DNA of 64,000 nucleotides from Thermococcus stetteri (lineage in GTDB: Archaea; Methanobacteriota_B; Thermococci; Thermococcales; Thermococcaceae): the NCBI RefSeq assembly GCF_017873335.1, contig NZ_JAGGKB010000001.1:744001-808000 (forward strand), in the 5' to 3' direction. Below, in pieces: positions 8,191 to 17,209 of this stretch (the first letter of the stretch is position 1; each line of letters begins with the position of its first letter). A model generated the notes under the pieces. The model did no database searches and was not told where the DNA came from. It was given only the letters and a program-made list of their open reading frames with translations. A program made the translations under genes and the position numbers.

Positions 8191-9231
8191 ATGGGAATGA
8201 GTTTCGGAAAATACGTGGCGTACAGGCTTGTAAACGCAATAATAATCCTATTCCTGGCGGTTCTATTAATGTCCGCCCTCTTCACTAAGCTGGCCACAAT
8301 CCAGCTGACTTCTCAGGTGGACGAGGAAGTACAGATGTGGGTTCGTGGCTATACCCAGCAGCACCACCAGCAGCCCACGAAGGAGATGATAGAGAGCTAC
8401 CGCGAGTCGAGGATCAAGTACTACCGCCTCGACCAGCCCTACTGGAAGATGATGTGGATGTATACAATTGACACGTTCTTCTTCAAATGGGGCAATTCAT
8501 TCGTCAAGGTCTTTGGAACAACGGACATCATAAGCCAGATCAAGACGGCACTTGCAAGGACGGTGCTCCTCTTCACGACGTCGGAGATATTCATCATCCT
8601 CATAGGCCTCTCGCTCGGTCTAAAGAGCGCCCGCCACCCGGGAAGCCTGCTCGACAGGACGATATCCATACTGGCAATGATAGCCTCGAGCCTCCCGATG
8701 TGGTGGGTAGGAATGCTCATGATACTCCTCTTCGTTGTCTACCTCGGCTGGCTCCCAATAACGCTCTACTCCCAGGTTGAGGTCTCTGGATGGGCCAACA
8801 TACTGAAGAAGATGAGCCTTCCGGTCCTCACCATAGTCCTCGTCTCCTTCGGAGGATGGGCCTGGACGACCAGAAACATCATGATCGGTACAATGCAGGA
8901 AGACTTCATCATGGTCGCTAGGGCAAAGGGTGTCCCTGAGAGGAGGATAATCTACGGACACGCCCTCAAGGCAGCGGCTCCCCCGATCATCACCATGGTC
9001 ATCTTCGGACTCATTGGTTCCCTTGGAGGTGCAATAATCACTGAGATCGTCTTCAACTGGCCGGGAATGGGCCGTCTCTACTACGAGGCACTCCAGCTCA
9101 ACGCGGTCAGGACTATGATGGCCCTCAACTACATGTTCGCCGTCCTCACAGTCCTGTCAATGGTCCTCGCGGACATACTCTACGCGTACCTTGACCCGAG
9201 GATCAGGATTGGTGCAGCCGCACGCTCGTGA
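8191..9231 (+). CDS. Peptide ABC transporter permease, DppB type
   Basis: A 346-aa membrane protein. An N-terminal helix (residues 10-32) is followed by an outside loop of about 90 residues and five further helices with the binding-protein-dependent permease signature (MVARAKGVPERRIIYGHALKAA, near 240-261), which contacts the ATPase. The C terminus YLDPRIRIG is typical of DppB. The start ATG 8191 is preceded by GGAGGGGATAGA. It forms the transport channel with the next gene, from which it is separated by 10 nt. Confidence 0.9.
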   Translation: MGMSFGKYVAYRLVNAIIILFLAVLLMSALFTKLATIQLTSQVDEEVQMWVRGYTQQHHQQPTKEMIESYRESRIKYYRLDQPYWKMMWMYTIDTFFFKWGNSFVKVFGTTDIISQIKTALARTVLLFTTSEIFIILIGLSLGLKSARHPGSLLDRTISILAMIASSLPMWWVGMLMILLFVVYLGWLPITLYSQVEVSGWANILKKMSLPVLTIVLVSFGGWAWTTRNIMIGTMQEDFIMVARAKGVPERRIIYGHALKAAAPPIITMVIFGLIGSLGGAIITEIVFNWPGMGRLYYEALQLNAVRTMMALNYMFAVLTVLSMVLADILYAYLDPRIRIGAAARS

Positions 9232-9241
9232 GGTGATGTGA

Positions 9242-10786
9242 ATGAGATGGGTTGACTTTAAAGACAGCGTCAAGAGGTTTTGGAGCGAATACAAGCACCA
9301 GAAGAGCGGAATGCTTGGCCTCATATTCCTCATTATCCTCCTAGTCTTGGGCATAGCTGCGCCTTACCTCACAAGTCCGGACATGCCCAAGCAGTGGCAA
9401 ACGGGTGAGGCCTGGATCGTCAATCCAAAGAACGCTCCTCCTTCATGGGAGAACGTCTTCTCGAACCAGAAACTCGCCGATCAAAAAGTGTATACAATAC
9501 ACGACATGAAGGTTGCAGAGAGTAAGAACGGTAGCTACAAGGTGTACACCCTCACATTTACCTATAATATGGATTATGACATTCCCCCGAAGGATATCGT
9601 CATAACCGGACTGAAATCCAACGCAAGCAGACCGCAGGACAACCCGCTGATCTCAGTGTACGTTGAGAGGCCCGCGGAGCAGGGTGCTAAGGTTGAGAAG
9701 TTTCTCCTGCTCCCCGACACCCAGCTCCCCAGCAAAGGTGTGCTCCATCTCTCATACCTAAAGGAAGTTAAGACCCTCCTCTTTTACTGGCTCTACGAGA
9801 ATGGCATTGTCAAGCTTCCAATGGCCCCGCCAGAGGCTCTCCCCATGGAGATTAAGCTCATGCAGATCAACCAGCAGATACAGCTCGACAGCAAGCTCTA
9901 CGGATACTTCCAGTCAATGGATCCGATGAGGGTTCTCTTCGGTGCCCTCACCGAGAACGGACAGCTCCGCACCCTCGACCAGGTCATAAACGATCCAAAA
10001 GCACTCAAGGGCAACTACAAGTTCACAATTGTCATAAAGGCCCCGGAGAACATCAAGGTTGATCTCAGTAACTTCGAAGTTGCTATGGTCGGTAGGACGT
10101 TCGGCATTCTTGGAACTGACCAGTACGGCAGGCCAATAGGTGTCGGCCTCCTGTGGGGTATCCGTGTCGCCATAGCAATAGGTCTAGCGGTTTCTATAAG
10201 CTCCGTCGTCATTGGAATTCTCATAGGAGTTACCAGCGCCTACCTCGGTGGCTGGGCCGATGAGGTCATCCAGAGGATAACAGAGTTCTTCATGACCCTC
10301 CCAGTACTGCCGATGCTCATCCTGCTCTCCCTGTACTTCGGAGGAAGGATCACACTGAAACAGCTGGTGTTGATCCTTGTCATATTCGGATGGATGGGTA
10401 CGACGAAGGTCGCTAGAAGTATGGCACTGCAGATCAAGGAGCAGACCTACATTGAAGCCGCTAGGGCACTCGGTGCGAGCACCGGCAGGATAGTCTTCAG
10501 GCACATAGTCCCACAGCTCCTGCCATATGCGTTCGCGAGCATAGCCCTCAGCGTTCCGGGTGCCATCCTCAGCGAGGCTGGTCTGAGCTTCCTTGGCCTG
10601 ACGAGCAACAACATGATCACGTGGGGTCAGATGCTTAACGTCGCCCAGCAGAACGGTGCGACGCTCAACGGCTACTGGTGGCAGGTCATTCCGCCGGGGC
10701 TGGCAATAGCGCTCGTGGGACTGATATTCGTCCTGATAGGTGTCTCGCTCGACACCGTGCTCAATCCGAAGCTCAAGCGCGCATGA
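9242..10786 (+). CDS. Peptide ABC transporter permease, DppC type, with large outside domain
   Basis: A 514-aa permease, far longer than the usual DppC of about 300 residues. After the first helix (residues 22-42) come roughly 230 residues of predicted extracytoplasmic sequence with mixed beta character. The normal core of five helices follows, with the family motif (EAARALGASTGRIVFRHIVP). GILGTDQYGRPIGVGLLWG before the second helix is the standard DppC motif. The ribosome binding site GAGGTGATG precedes ATG 9242. The decayed permease at the left edge has the same layout, so the outside domain is a trait of this subfamily; its role, perhaps docking of the binding protein, is inferred. Confidence 0.9.
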   Translation: MRWVDFKDSVKRFWSEYKHQKSGMLGLIFLIILLVLGIAAPYLTSPDMPKQWQTGEAWIVNPKNAPPSWENVFSNQKLADQKVYTIHDMKVAESKNGSYKVYTLTFTYNMDYDIPPKDIVITGLKSNASRPQDNPLISVYVERPAEQGAKVEKFLLLPDTQLPSKGVLHLSYLKEVKTLLFYWLYENGIVKLPMAPPEALPMEIKLMQINQQIQLDSKLYGYFQSMDPMRVLFGALTENGQLRTLDQVINDPKALKGNYKFTIVIKAPENIKVDLSNFEVAMVGRTFGILGTDQYGRPIGVGLLWGIRVAIAIGLAVSISSVVIGILIGVTSAYLGGWADEVIQRITEFFMTLPVLPMLILLSLYFGGRITLKQLVLILVIFGWMGTTKVARSMALQIKEQTYIEAARALGASTGRIVFRHIVPQLLPYAFASIALSVPGAILSEAGLSFLGLTSNNMITWGQMLNVAQQNGATLNGYWWQVIPPGLAIALVGLIFVLIGVSLDTVLNPKLKRA

Positions 10787-10796
10787 GGTGGTTTAG

Positions 10797-11756
10797 ATGA
10801 GCAGGCCAGTCCTTGAAGTTAAGAACCTCAAGATGTATTACTTCACGAACAAGGGCGTTGTCAAGGCAGTCGACGACATCAGCTTTACCCTCAACAAGGG
10901 TGAGGTCCTGGGACTTGCCGGTGAGAGTGGTTGCGGCAAGTCCTCCCTCGGTTTTACCCTTTTGGGAATGCCAACGCCGCCCGGTAAAATAGTGGACGGT
11001 AGCATCAAGATCGACGGAAGGGAGATAGTCGGTCTTCCAGAGGACGTCCTCAGAAGGGAGATCCGCTGGCAGAAGATATCCATGATCTTCCAGGGAGCTA
11101 TGAACGCCCTCAACCCGGTTTACACCATCGGCTACCAGATGACCGAGCCCCTTATCTACCACAAGGGAATGAGCCAGGAGGAGGCCCTCGACAGGGCGCA
11201 GAAGTACCTTGAGCTCGTCGGTCTTGACCCGGAGATAGTCTACCGCTACCCCCACGAGCTCTCCGGTGGTATGAAACAGCGTGTCGTAATAGCAATGGCG
11301 CTCCTCATGGAGCCGAGCGTCGTCATAGCTGACGAGCCGACAACGGCCCTCGACGTTATCGTCCAGGCACAGATCATCAACCTGATGAAGCGCCTGAAGA
11401 AGGAGCTCAACCTCTCGATGATATTCATCACCCACGACCTCAGCATCCTTGCAGAGATCAGCGACAAGGTTGCGATAATGTACGCCGGAAAGATAGTGGA
11501 GATCGGCGACAGCGAGAAAATCTACTACGAGCCGGCTCACCCATACACCCAGAAGCTCCTCGCAGCTATACCGAGGCTTCACGAGGACGTTGAAAGGCTT
11601 GAGTTCATCCCTGGTCAGCCGCCCAACCTCATCAACCCGCCGAAGGGATGCCGCTTCCACCCGAGGTGCCCATATGCAATGGACATTTGTAGGGAGCAGG
11701 ATCCCGAGCTGAAGGAAGTTGATAAGGATCACTACGCCGCATGCTGGCTGCTGTGA
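10797..11756 (+). CDS. Peptide ABC transporter ATP-binding protein, DppD type
   Basis: A 319-aa ABC ATPase. Walker A GESGCGKSS lies near residues 41-49, the signature LSGGMKQR near 155-162, Walker B VVIADEP near 175-181, and the H-loop ITHD near 210. The C-terminal oligopeptide extension carries the cysteine cluster of DppD/OppD proteins (CRFHPRCPYAMDIC...C), which can hold an iron-sulfur cluster in related transporters. It starts 10 nt after the permease with GAGGTGG and powers import together with the next ATPase. Confidence 0.92.
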   Translation: MSRPVLEVKNLKMYYFTNKGVVKAVDDISFTLNKGEVLGLAGESGCGKSSLGFTLLGMPTPPGKIVDGSIKIDGREIVGLPEDVLRREIRWQKISMIFQGAMNALNPVYTIGYQMTEPLIYHKGMSQEEALDRAQKYLELVGLDPEIVYRYPHELSGGMKQRVVIAMALLMEPSVVIADEPTTALDVIVQAQIINLMKRLKKELNLSMIFITHDLSILAEISDKVAIMYAGKIVEIGDSEKIYYEPAHPYTQKLLAAIPRLHEDVERLEFIPGQPPNLINPPKGCRFHPRCPYAMDICREQDPELKEVDKDHYAACWLL

Positions 11757-11766
11757 GGTGTGAACG

Positions 11767-12774
11767 ATGGCGGAGCCGATACTCAAAGTTGAAAACCTCA
11801 AGAAGTATTTCCCGCTCAAGAGGGGACTGCTTGCGGCACTCCGCGGCGAGCCCCACCGCTTCGTCCACGCGGTTGACGGAGTGAGCTTTGAAATCTACAA
11901 GAAGCAGGTATTCGCGCTCGTCGGTGAAAGCGGCTGTGGAAAGTCCACCACCGGAAGGCTGATAGTCAAGCTCCTCGAGCCGACGGACGGAAAGATATAC
12001 CTCGAGGGACAGGACGTTACTCAGATAACCACCAAGGAGGAAATCCTAGCCTATAGAAGGAAGGTCCAGATGATATTCCAGGATCCCTTCGCTTCCCTCA
12101 ACCCGCGCTTCAGGATATTCGACGTCCTCGAGGAGCCGCTCCTCATCCACGGCATCGGTGAGACCAGGGCAGAGCGCGAGGAGCTCGTCTACAAGGCCCT
12201 CGAGATGGTTAAGGTCACTCCACCGGAGGACTACGTGGGCAGGTTCCCTCACATGCTCTCCGGCGGTCAGAGACAGCGTGTCGCCATAGCCCGTGCCCTC
12301 ATCCTCAACCCAACGTTCGTCGTTGCAGATGAGCCGGTTTCGATGCTCGATGTTTCAATACGTGCAGAAATCCTCGAGCTGATGAAGGAACTGAAGGAGA
12401 AGATGGGCGTTACCTACCTCTACATCACCCACGACATGTCAACTGCGAGGTACTTCGCCGACTGGATGGCTGTGATGTACCTCGGAAGGATCGTAGAAAT
12501 GGGGCCTGCAAAGAAAGTTATTGACAACCCGCTTCACCCGTACACGAGGGCACTGCTTGCAGCGGTTCCCGAACCGAAGCCAGAGAGGAAGAACGTCATA
12601 AAGGAACTGCCCATTAAGGGTGAAGTTCCGAGCGCCGTTAACATACCACCTGGATGCCGCTTCCACCCGAGGTGCATCTACGCTCAGAAGGGCCTCTGCG
12701 ACGTCAAACAGCCCCAGCTCATCGAATACGAGCACAACCACTTTGCGGAATGCCACCTTGTTGGCAAGTACTGA
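11767..12774 (+). CDS. Peptide ABC transporter ATP-binding protein, DppF type
   Basis: A 335-aa ABC ATPase. Walker A is GESGCGKST, the Q-loop is FQDPFASLNPR, the signature is LSGGQRQR and Walker B is VVADEP; the C-terminal cysteine cluster is CRFHPRCIYAQKGLC. It pairs with the preceding DppD-type ATPase. It is the last gene of the transporter set; T-rich DNA follows at 12775-12797. Confidence 0.92.
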   Translation: MAEPILKVENLKKYFPLKRGLLAALRGEPHRFVHAVDGVSFEIYKKQVFALVGESGCGKSTTGRLIVKLLEPTDGKIYLEGQDVTQITTKEEILAYRRKVQMIFQDPFASLNPRFRIFDVLEEPLLIHGIGETRAEREELVYKALEMVKVTPPEDYVGRFPHMLSGGQRQRVAIARALILNPTFVVADEPVSMLDVSIRAEILELMKELKEKMGVTYLYITHDMSTARYFADWMAVMYLGRIVEMGPAKKVIDNPLHPYTRALLAAVPEPKPERKNVIKELPIKGEVPSAVNIPPGCRFHPRCIYAQKGLCDVKQPQLIEYEHNHFAECHLVGKY

Positions 12775-12807
12775 CTTCCTTTCCTTCTATTTTCTGGTGG
12801 TGTGCTT

Positions 12808-13296
12808 ATGGGGGAAGTTATCCGAGCCTTCAGGAAGTCCCGGGTTCTGTCTTTGGGGCTCTTCATGGTTGTCTTGGCCCTTGTGCTCTCTGCTGTAGCG
12901 AGCTTTGTAGTTGAGGATAAGTCCTACAGCCAGAGCGGTGAGCTTGGGCCTGGTGAGTACGCTCTGGGAAACGAGAGCTTTGAGAGCAAATACCTGTATC
13001 CCAACCGGACTCTCGTTCTCACATCCGATAACGCCACTTTGCTAGTCTCCTCCGGTGAAAACCGCTCATATAACTTGAGAGGAAAGATAGTTCTTCATCC
13101 TGAGGGGAAGCCAAACGTCGTTGTTTACAACGGGAGCGTCAGCTACACCTACAGTGTAAAGGCCTTAAACTATCCGTACTCTGATTTGTCCATACCCGCC
13201 CTTATACTGGCCCTCGTTGGGTCGGTCTTCCTCTGGGTGGGCTACGCGAAGGCTCTCCGTGATGTTAGGGAGGAAGGGAAAAATGAGAAGGCTTGA
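12808..13296 (+). CDS. Small membrane-anchored protein of unknown function
   Basis: Not recognised. A 162-aa protein with one helix near the N terminus (about residues 15-35), an outside domain of about 85 residues with several N-glycosylation motifs (NES, NRT, NAT, NRS, NGS) and a second helix (about 132-150) ending in a short charged cytoplasmic tail. ATG 12808 is preferred over GTG 12802 because GGTGGTG lies at the right distance. Its end overlaps the start of nadE by 14 nt, so the two are probably translated together; no functional link is known. Confidence 0.7.
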   Translation: MGEVIRAFRKSRVLSLGLFMVVLALVLSAVASFVVEDKSYSQSGELGPGEYALGNESFESKYLYPNRTLVLTSDNATLLVSSGENRSYNLRGKIVLHPEGKPNVVVYNGSVSYTYSVKALNYPYSDLSIPALILALVGSVFLWVGYAKALRDVREEGKNEKA

Positions 13297-14047
13297 CTAC
13301 CCATTCGTGGTTGAGAGGATAACGCACTTCATCCGGGAAAAAGTCGATGAAGCTGGAGTCGAAGGCGTTGTCGTCGGCGTGAGCGGCGGAATAGACAGCG
13401 CTACGACGGCTTACCTAGCCGTTAGGGCTCTTGGAAAGGAAAAGGTTCTGGGCCTCATAATGCCCTATTACGAGAACAGCGACGTTGAAGACGCAAGGCT
13501 CGTCTGTGAATCCCTCGGGATAGACTGCAAGGTCATAAACATCAGGCCGATCGTTGATTCGTTCGTCTCACAGCTCGGCTTCCAGCCGGACAAGCGCTCC
13601 CTTGGGAACATCATGGCCAGAACGCGGATGATACTCCTCTATGCCCATGCCAACCAGATGAACAGGCTCGTCCTAGGGACGAGCAACAGGAGCGAGTTCC
13701 TAACTGGGTACTTCACAAAGTGGGGCGATGGTGCGAGCGACTACGCACCGCTGATAAACCTCTACAAGACCGAAGTCTGGGAGATAGCGAAGATACTCGG
13801 CGTCCCGGAGATGATAATCCACAAGAAGCCGACTGCAGGCCTCTGGGAGGGACAGACCGATGAGGACGAGCTGGGAATAAGCTACCGCCTCCTCGACGAG
13901 ATACTCTGGCGTCTCGTTGACCTCAAGATGCCCAAGGATAGGATAGCGGAGGAGCTTGGGATAAGCATTGAGAAGGTCGAATACGTTGGGAGACTTGTAA
14001 AGAGGAGCGAACACAAGAGGAGACTCCCGGTGGGGCCGGAGTTTTGA
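13283..14047 (+). CDS. nadE: NH3-dependent NAD+ synthetase
   Basis: A 254-aa enzyme converting nicotinic acid adenine dinucleotide to NAD+ with ATP and ammonia. The ATP-pyrophosphatase loop SGGIDS is at residues 34-39. [20 protein letters not shown] and the [16 protein letters not shown] segment are characteristic of NadE. There is no glutaminase domain, so it uses free ammonia, as is usual for archaea. ATG 13283 follows GGAGGAAGG; the longer upstream frame lies inside the previous gene and is not used. Confidence 0.95.
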   Translation: MRRLDYPFVVERITHFIREKVDEAGVEGVVVGVSGGIDSATTAYLAVRALGKEKVLGLIMPYYENSDVEDARLVCESLGIDCKVINIRPIVDSFVSQLGFQPDKRSLGNIMARTRMILLYAHANQMNRLVLGTSNRSEFLTGYFTKWGDGASDYAPLINLYKTEVWEIAKILGVPEMIIHKKPTAGLWEGQTDEDELGISYRLLDEILWRLVDLKMPKDRIAEELGISIEKVEYVGRLVKRSEHKRRLPVGPEF

Positions 14048-14056
14048 GGTGAAATC

Positions 14057-14929
14057 ATGAGGAAGGGTTACCTTTTGGTTTTTTTGGCGGCTTCAATGTG
14101 GGGCACGCTTGGCATCTTTGCCAAGTACTTAAACGGTTTTGGACTAACGCCCTTCACGATGGTGTTTTACCGCGTTGTTTTTGCCCTGCTCCTTCTTGGT
14201 ACCTACATCAAAATAAAGGGCATTGGCTTTTCAATAGAGCGTTCAAGGCTCAGGTTCTACGCCGCCTACGGATTCTTCAGCATCTTCCTGTTCTACACTC
14301 TATACTTTTACACCGTTACTATTTCCTCAGTTTCCTTCGCCGTCCTCCTGCTGTATACAGCGCCCATGTACTCAATAATTCTCGGCAGACTGATCTTTAA
14401 GGAGGAGATTACGAAGGAGAAGGTAATCGCACTGGTCATGGTCACTATAGGTGTGTTCTTGGTGAACGGGTTCGGCGCTTCCTTCTCGACCAAGGCCCTG
14501 GTTTTTGGCCTTCTCTCGGGCTTTACGTATGCACTCTACGGCATCCTTGCCAAGTTCGCTGTTAGAAAGGAAGAACCTGAAAAGGCGCTCTTCTACACTC
14601 TTCTGTTTGGCTTAATCTTCCTCGCTCCCTTTTCGGATTTCGGCGTTCCACTTGGGGCAGTCCCGTACCTCTTCGCTCTGGCACTCTTTCCGACTTTCCT
14701 TGGATACGTTCTCTACAACCACGCCCTCCAGGAAGTTGAGGTCAGCAGGGCCAGCATAGTGGCAACTGTAGAGCCCGTCGTGGCAATTTTTCTGGCTTTC
14801 CTCCTCTTCGGCGAGGAGCTAACTCCAGTTCAGATGCTAGGTGCGGCTCTCATAATAGGCGGCTCCATCATAGTGCACATGGGGGAGAAGGAGGGGCCTG
14901 AAGAGGCCCTGCTGGAGGAGACCCATTAA
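14057..14929 (+). CDS. EamA/DMT-family membrane transporter
   Basis: A 290-aa protein with about ten membrane helices arranged as two EamA repeats (the first starting at AASMWGTLGIFAKYL, the second at GLLSGFTYALYGILAKFA). The family exports or imports small metabolites; the substrate cannot be told from sequence. It starts 9 nt after nadE behind GAGGTGAAATC. Its last 4 nt overlap the convergent glnA gene. Confidence 0.88.
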   Translation: MRKGYLLVFLAASMWGTLGIFAKYLNGFGLTPFTMVFYRVVFALLLLGTYIKIKGIGFSIERSRLRFYAAYGFFSIFLFYTLYFYTVTISSVSFAVLLLYTAPMYSIILGRLIFKEEITKEKVIALVMVTIGVFLVNGFGASFSTKALVFGLLSGFTYALYGILAKFAVRKEEPEKALFYTLLFGLIFLAPFSDFGVPLGAVPYLFALALFPTFLGYVLYNHALQEVEVSRASIVATVEPVVAIFLAFLLFGEELTPVQMLGAALIIGGSIIVHMGEKEGPEEALLEETH

Positions 14930-16257
14930 ACGTGGAAATACCTCTCAAGCTCCCACTCCGTAACCTTCTTTGTGTCTGCGGGGATGCCCTGCGAGCTTAG
15001 GTACTCGAGGTACTCTTCCCATTCCCTCTCCTTGTAATCGATGAAGTTCCTGTAGGCCCCGCCAAGGGCTTCTCTAACTGTTTTATCCTTCTTCAGCTCT
15101 TCTAGGGCCTCTCCAAGGCTTCCTGGGAGGGTCTCTATCCCAAGCCTCTCCCTCTCGGCCTCGTCCATCTCATAAACGTTGGTCTCGACGTATGCCTCCG
15201 GTTCAATCTTCTTCTTTATGCCCTCCAGTCCAGCCATCAGTATCCCGGCGAAGGCTAAGTATGGGTTCGCACTCGGGTCCGGACAGCGGTACTCAATCCT
15301 CGCGCCGCTTCCCTTGAAGGCCGGAACCCTGATGAGGGCGCTCCTGTTCCTGTAGCCCCAGCTGAGGTAGACCGGTGCTTCATAGCCCGGCACAAGCCTC
15401 TTGTAGCTGTTGACGGTTGGGTTTGTGAGTGCAGTCAGGGCCTTTGCGTGCTTCAGTATTCCACCGATGAAATGCAGGGCAGTGTCGCTCAAGCCTTCTT
15501 CGCCGACGAAGAGGTTTTCTCCGTCCTTCCACAGGCTTATGTGGAGGTGCATTCCGTTCCCTGGGAAGCCGTAGATCGGCTTGGGCATGAACGTGGCGTA
15601 GTAGCCGTGGAGCTCCGCCACTGCCTTGACGACGTGCTTGAAGCTGAGGATGTTATCGGCCGTTCTGAGGGCTTTGTCGTAGCGGAAGTCTATCTCGTGC
15701 TGGGCCTTTCCAACCTCGTGGTGGAGAACCTCCGGCTTGAGGCCTAGGTAGGGCATGTAGAACGCTATCTCCCTCCGTATTTCCCTGACTTTATCAAGGC
15801 TTACGAGGTCGAAGTAGCCGCCGCCGTCCGGAAGGTGGAGCTCCCATGTTCCGTTCTTCTTGAATATGTAGAACTCCGGCTCCGGGCCTATGTAGGCTTT
15901 TAGCCCCTCTTTCTCGAGTTGTTCGAGGGCCCTCTTCAAGATTCCCCTCGGATCGGCGTGGTAGGGCTTATCATCTTTGTAGATGTAGCCGTAAACCCTC
16001 CCTATTCCTTCCCAAGGTATTTCGGCGTAAGTGCTTGGGTCGGCTTTGAATACCAGATCACTGTCTTCTATTCCCTGAAAGCCGGGTATCGAAGAACCGT
16101 CGAAGGAAATGCCGTCATCTACAGCCTCTTCGTAGCGCTCCATAGGTACCTCCATGCCTTTAAGTGCTCCATTGATATCAGTGAATGCCAGCAGGAGGAA
16201 CCTCGGCTTTGGGGTTTCGGTCTGTATTGTTCTACCAACTCCTTTGATTTCGTTCAT
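14926..16257 (-). CDS. glnA: Glutamine synthetase type I
   Basis: A 443-aa enzyme forming glutamine from glutamate, ammonia and ATP. Conserved GS segments are visible: DGSSIPGF near the N terminus, GPEPEFYIF (metal ligands), HHEVGKAQHEIDFRY, NGMHLHISLW, and the R-rich SALIRVPA stretch with EYRCPDPSANPYL. The length and lack of the bacterial adenylylation region fit the archaeal alpha type. The frame is open upstream to 16350, but ATG 16257 has GAGGTGGTGAAA in front and the right N terminus. It is transcribed alone, from minus-strand promoter elements near 16284-16329. Confidence 0.95.
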   Translation of the reverse strand: MNEIKGVGRTIQTETPKPRFLLLAFTDINGALKGMEVPMERYEEAVDDGISFDGSSIPGFQGIEDSDLVFKADPSTYAEIPWEGIGRVYGYIYKDDKPYHADPRGILKRALEQLEKEGLKAYIGPEPEFYIFKKNGTWELHLPDGGGYFDLVSLDKVREIRREIAFYMPYLGLKPEVLHHEVGKAQHEIDFRYDKALRTADNILSFKHVVKAVAELHGYYATFMPKPIYGFPGNGMHLHISLWKDGENLFVGEEGLSDTALHFIGGILKHAKALTALTNPTVNSYKRLVPGYEAPVYLSWGYRNRSALIRVPAFKGSGARIEYRCPDPSANPYLAFAGILMAGLEGIKKKIEPEAYVETNVYEMDEAERERLGIETLPGSLGEALEELKKDKTVREALGGAYRNFIDYKEREWEEYLEYLSSQGIPADTKKVTEWELERYFHV

Positions 16258-16476
16258 TTTCACCACCTCTTCTATGAACATTAGTTTAATAATAACACGA
16301 CTAACTGACTGTTCTTTCAAATTTAACGTTTTCTGTTGATTATTTGTCACGATGACGAAAGAAACTTCTGCGGTTTTTCTCTTTACTAAATAATGTCAAA
16401 ATCATTGGAAAAATGCCATCCATTTGACGTTTAAATGCTAACCAATGTTTTTGAGGATGCCACTTTAACCCTAAAC
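16258..16476. other. Divergent promoter region of glnA and a UPF0216 gene
   Basis: AT-rich. Minus-strand TATA-like elements lie at 16318-16329 (ACGTTAAATTTG) and 16284-16294. A plus-strand TATA element GACGTTTAAATGC lies at about 16426-16438. No gene or RNA is seen. Confidence 0.45.
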
Positions 16477-16884
16477 ATGCCCAAGGCCGAAGACCTGCTG
16501 AACAGAGAGATAATGAGGGTAAACATTCACCTGCCGAGGCAGAGAGTTAGCCTTGAAGAGGCCCTTAAGAGTGAGAACGGGTACGTCGTCCTGAGAGACG
16601 GGAGCAGACACTATTTCAGGGCATCTGAGCTCAAATACCTATCCGACATCCTTGACGAGGAAGAATGGGCGAAGCTCAAACTGCCAATAATCCTGGAGAT
16701 AAGTACCGTTGATAGGGGTTATTTTAGGGTTCATGGAAGGGTGGAGGTTAAAGTCATCGATACGGTCCTAGGTCAATTCGACCCACTCGATGAAAGATCT
16801 GAGGGGAGGTACCCCAGATACCTCTTACCAAAGATAAGGAGAACCCTCCCGACGACTACAACGTACGCGTTCATAATGGAGTGA
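16477..16884 (+). CDS. UPF0216 (DUF61) family protein
   Basis: A 135-aa cytoplasmic protein of the archaeal DUF61/UPF0216 family, recognised from NREIMRVNIHLPRQRVSLEEAL and RDGSRHYFRASEL near the N terminus. The function is unknown. An open frame begins at 16435, but that ATG sits in the TATA box (GTTTAAATG), whereas ATG 16477 is about 40 nt below it. The start at 16477 therefore gives a short-leader mRNA and is preferred. It is followed at once by a small membrane protein gene. Confidence 0.75.
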   Translation: MPKAEDLLNREIMRVNIHLPRQRVSLEEALKSENGYVVLRDGSRHYFRASELKYLSDILDEEEWAKLKLPIILEISTVDRGYFRVHGRVEVKVIDTVLGQFDPLDERSEGRYPRYLLPKIRRTLPTTTTYAFIME

Positions 16885-16889
16885 TAGCC

Positions 16890-17165
16890 ATGAAGGAGGA
16901 GGACAGGGTCTTCCTGAGGTATTTAATGTTCACGGTACCCCACGCTACAGTCCTAGCGGGTGCATTGTTAGGGGTCATGCTCGTTCTCAGGGTGAAGCCG
17001 GAAGTTGCCGCTGGTGTGTTCTCCCTCTTCTATGGAGTTCTCTTGAGTATTTTGGCCGCGATTGTCAGGGACCATTTCTCAAAATCTTACCTCTACAAGG
17101 CCTTTGTCGGTATTGGGGTCCTCCTCCTAGTTGGAGGGATAGCGATACTTTTTAGCCTGCGCTAA
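16890..17165 (+). CDS. Small three-helix membrane protein
   Basis: Not recognised. A 91-aa protein with hydrophobic segments near residues 15-35, 43-60 and 68-88 and a charged N terminus (MKEEDRVFLRY). ATG 16890 is chosen because GGAGTGAT lies before it; the GTG at 16881 would overlap the previous stop. It is probably co-transcribed with the UPF0216 gene. Unknown role. Confidence 0.6.
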   Translation: MKEEDRVFLRYLMFTVPHATVLAGALLGVMLVLRVKPEVAAGVFSLFYGVLLSILAAIVRDHFSKSYLYKAFVGIGVLLLVGGIAILFSLR

Positions 17166-17209
17166 CGTTTTATACTTTCGTGCGCTTTTAGTTAGGGGTG
17201 ACAAAGGAT

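Noticed and set aside
10773-11819. 348-codon open frame antisense to the DppD-type ATPase gene
   Set aside because: It is a mirror of strongly biased codon use; the plus-strand gene has all ABC motifs.
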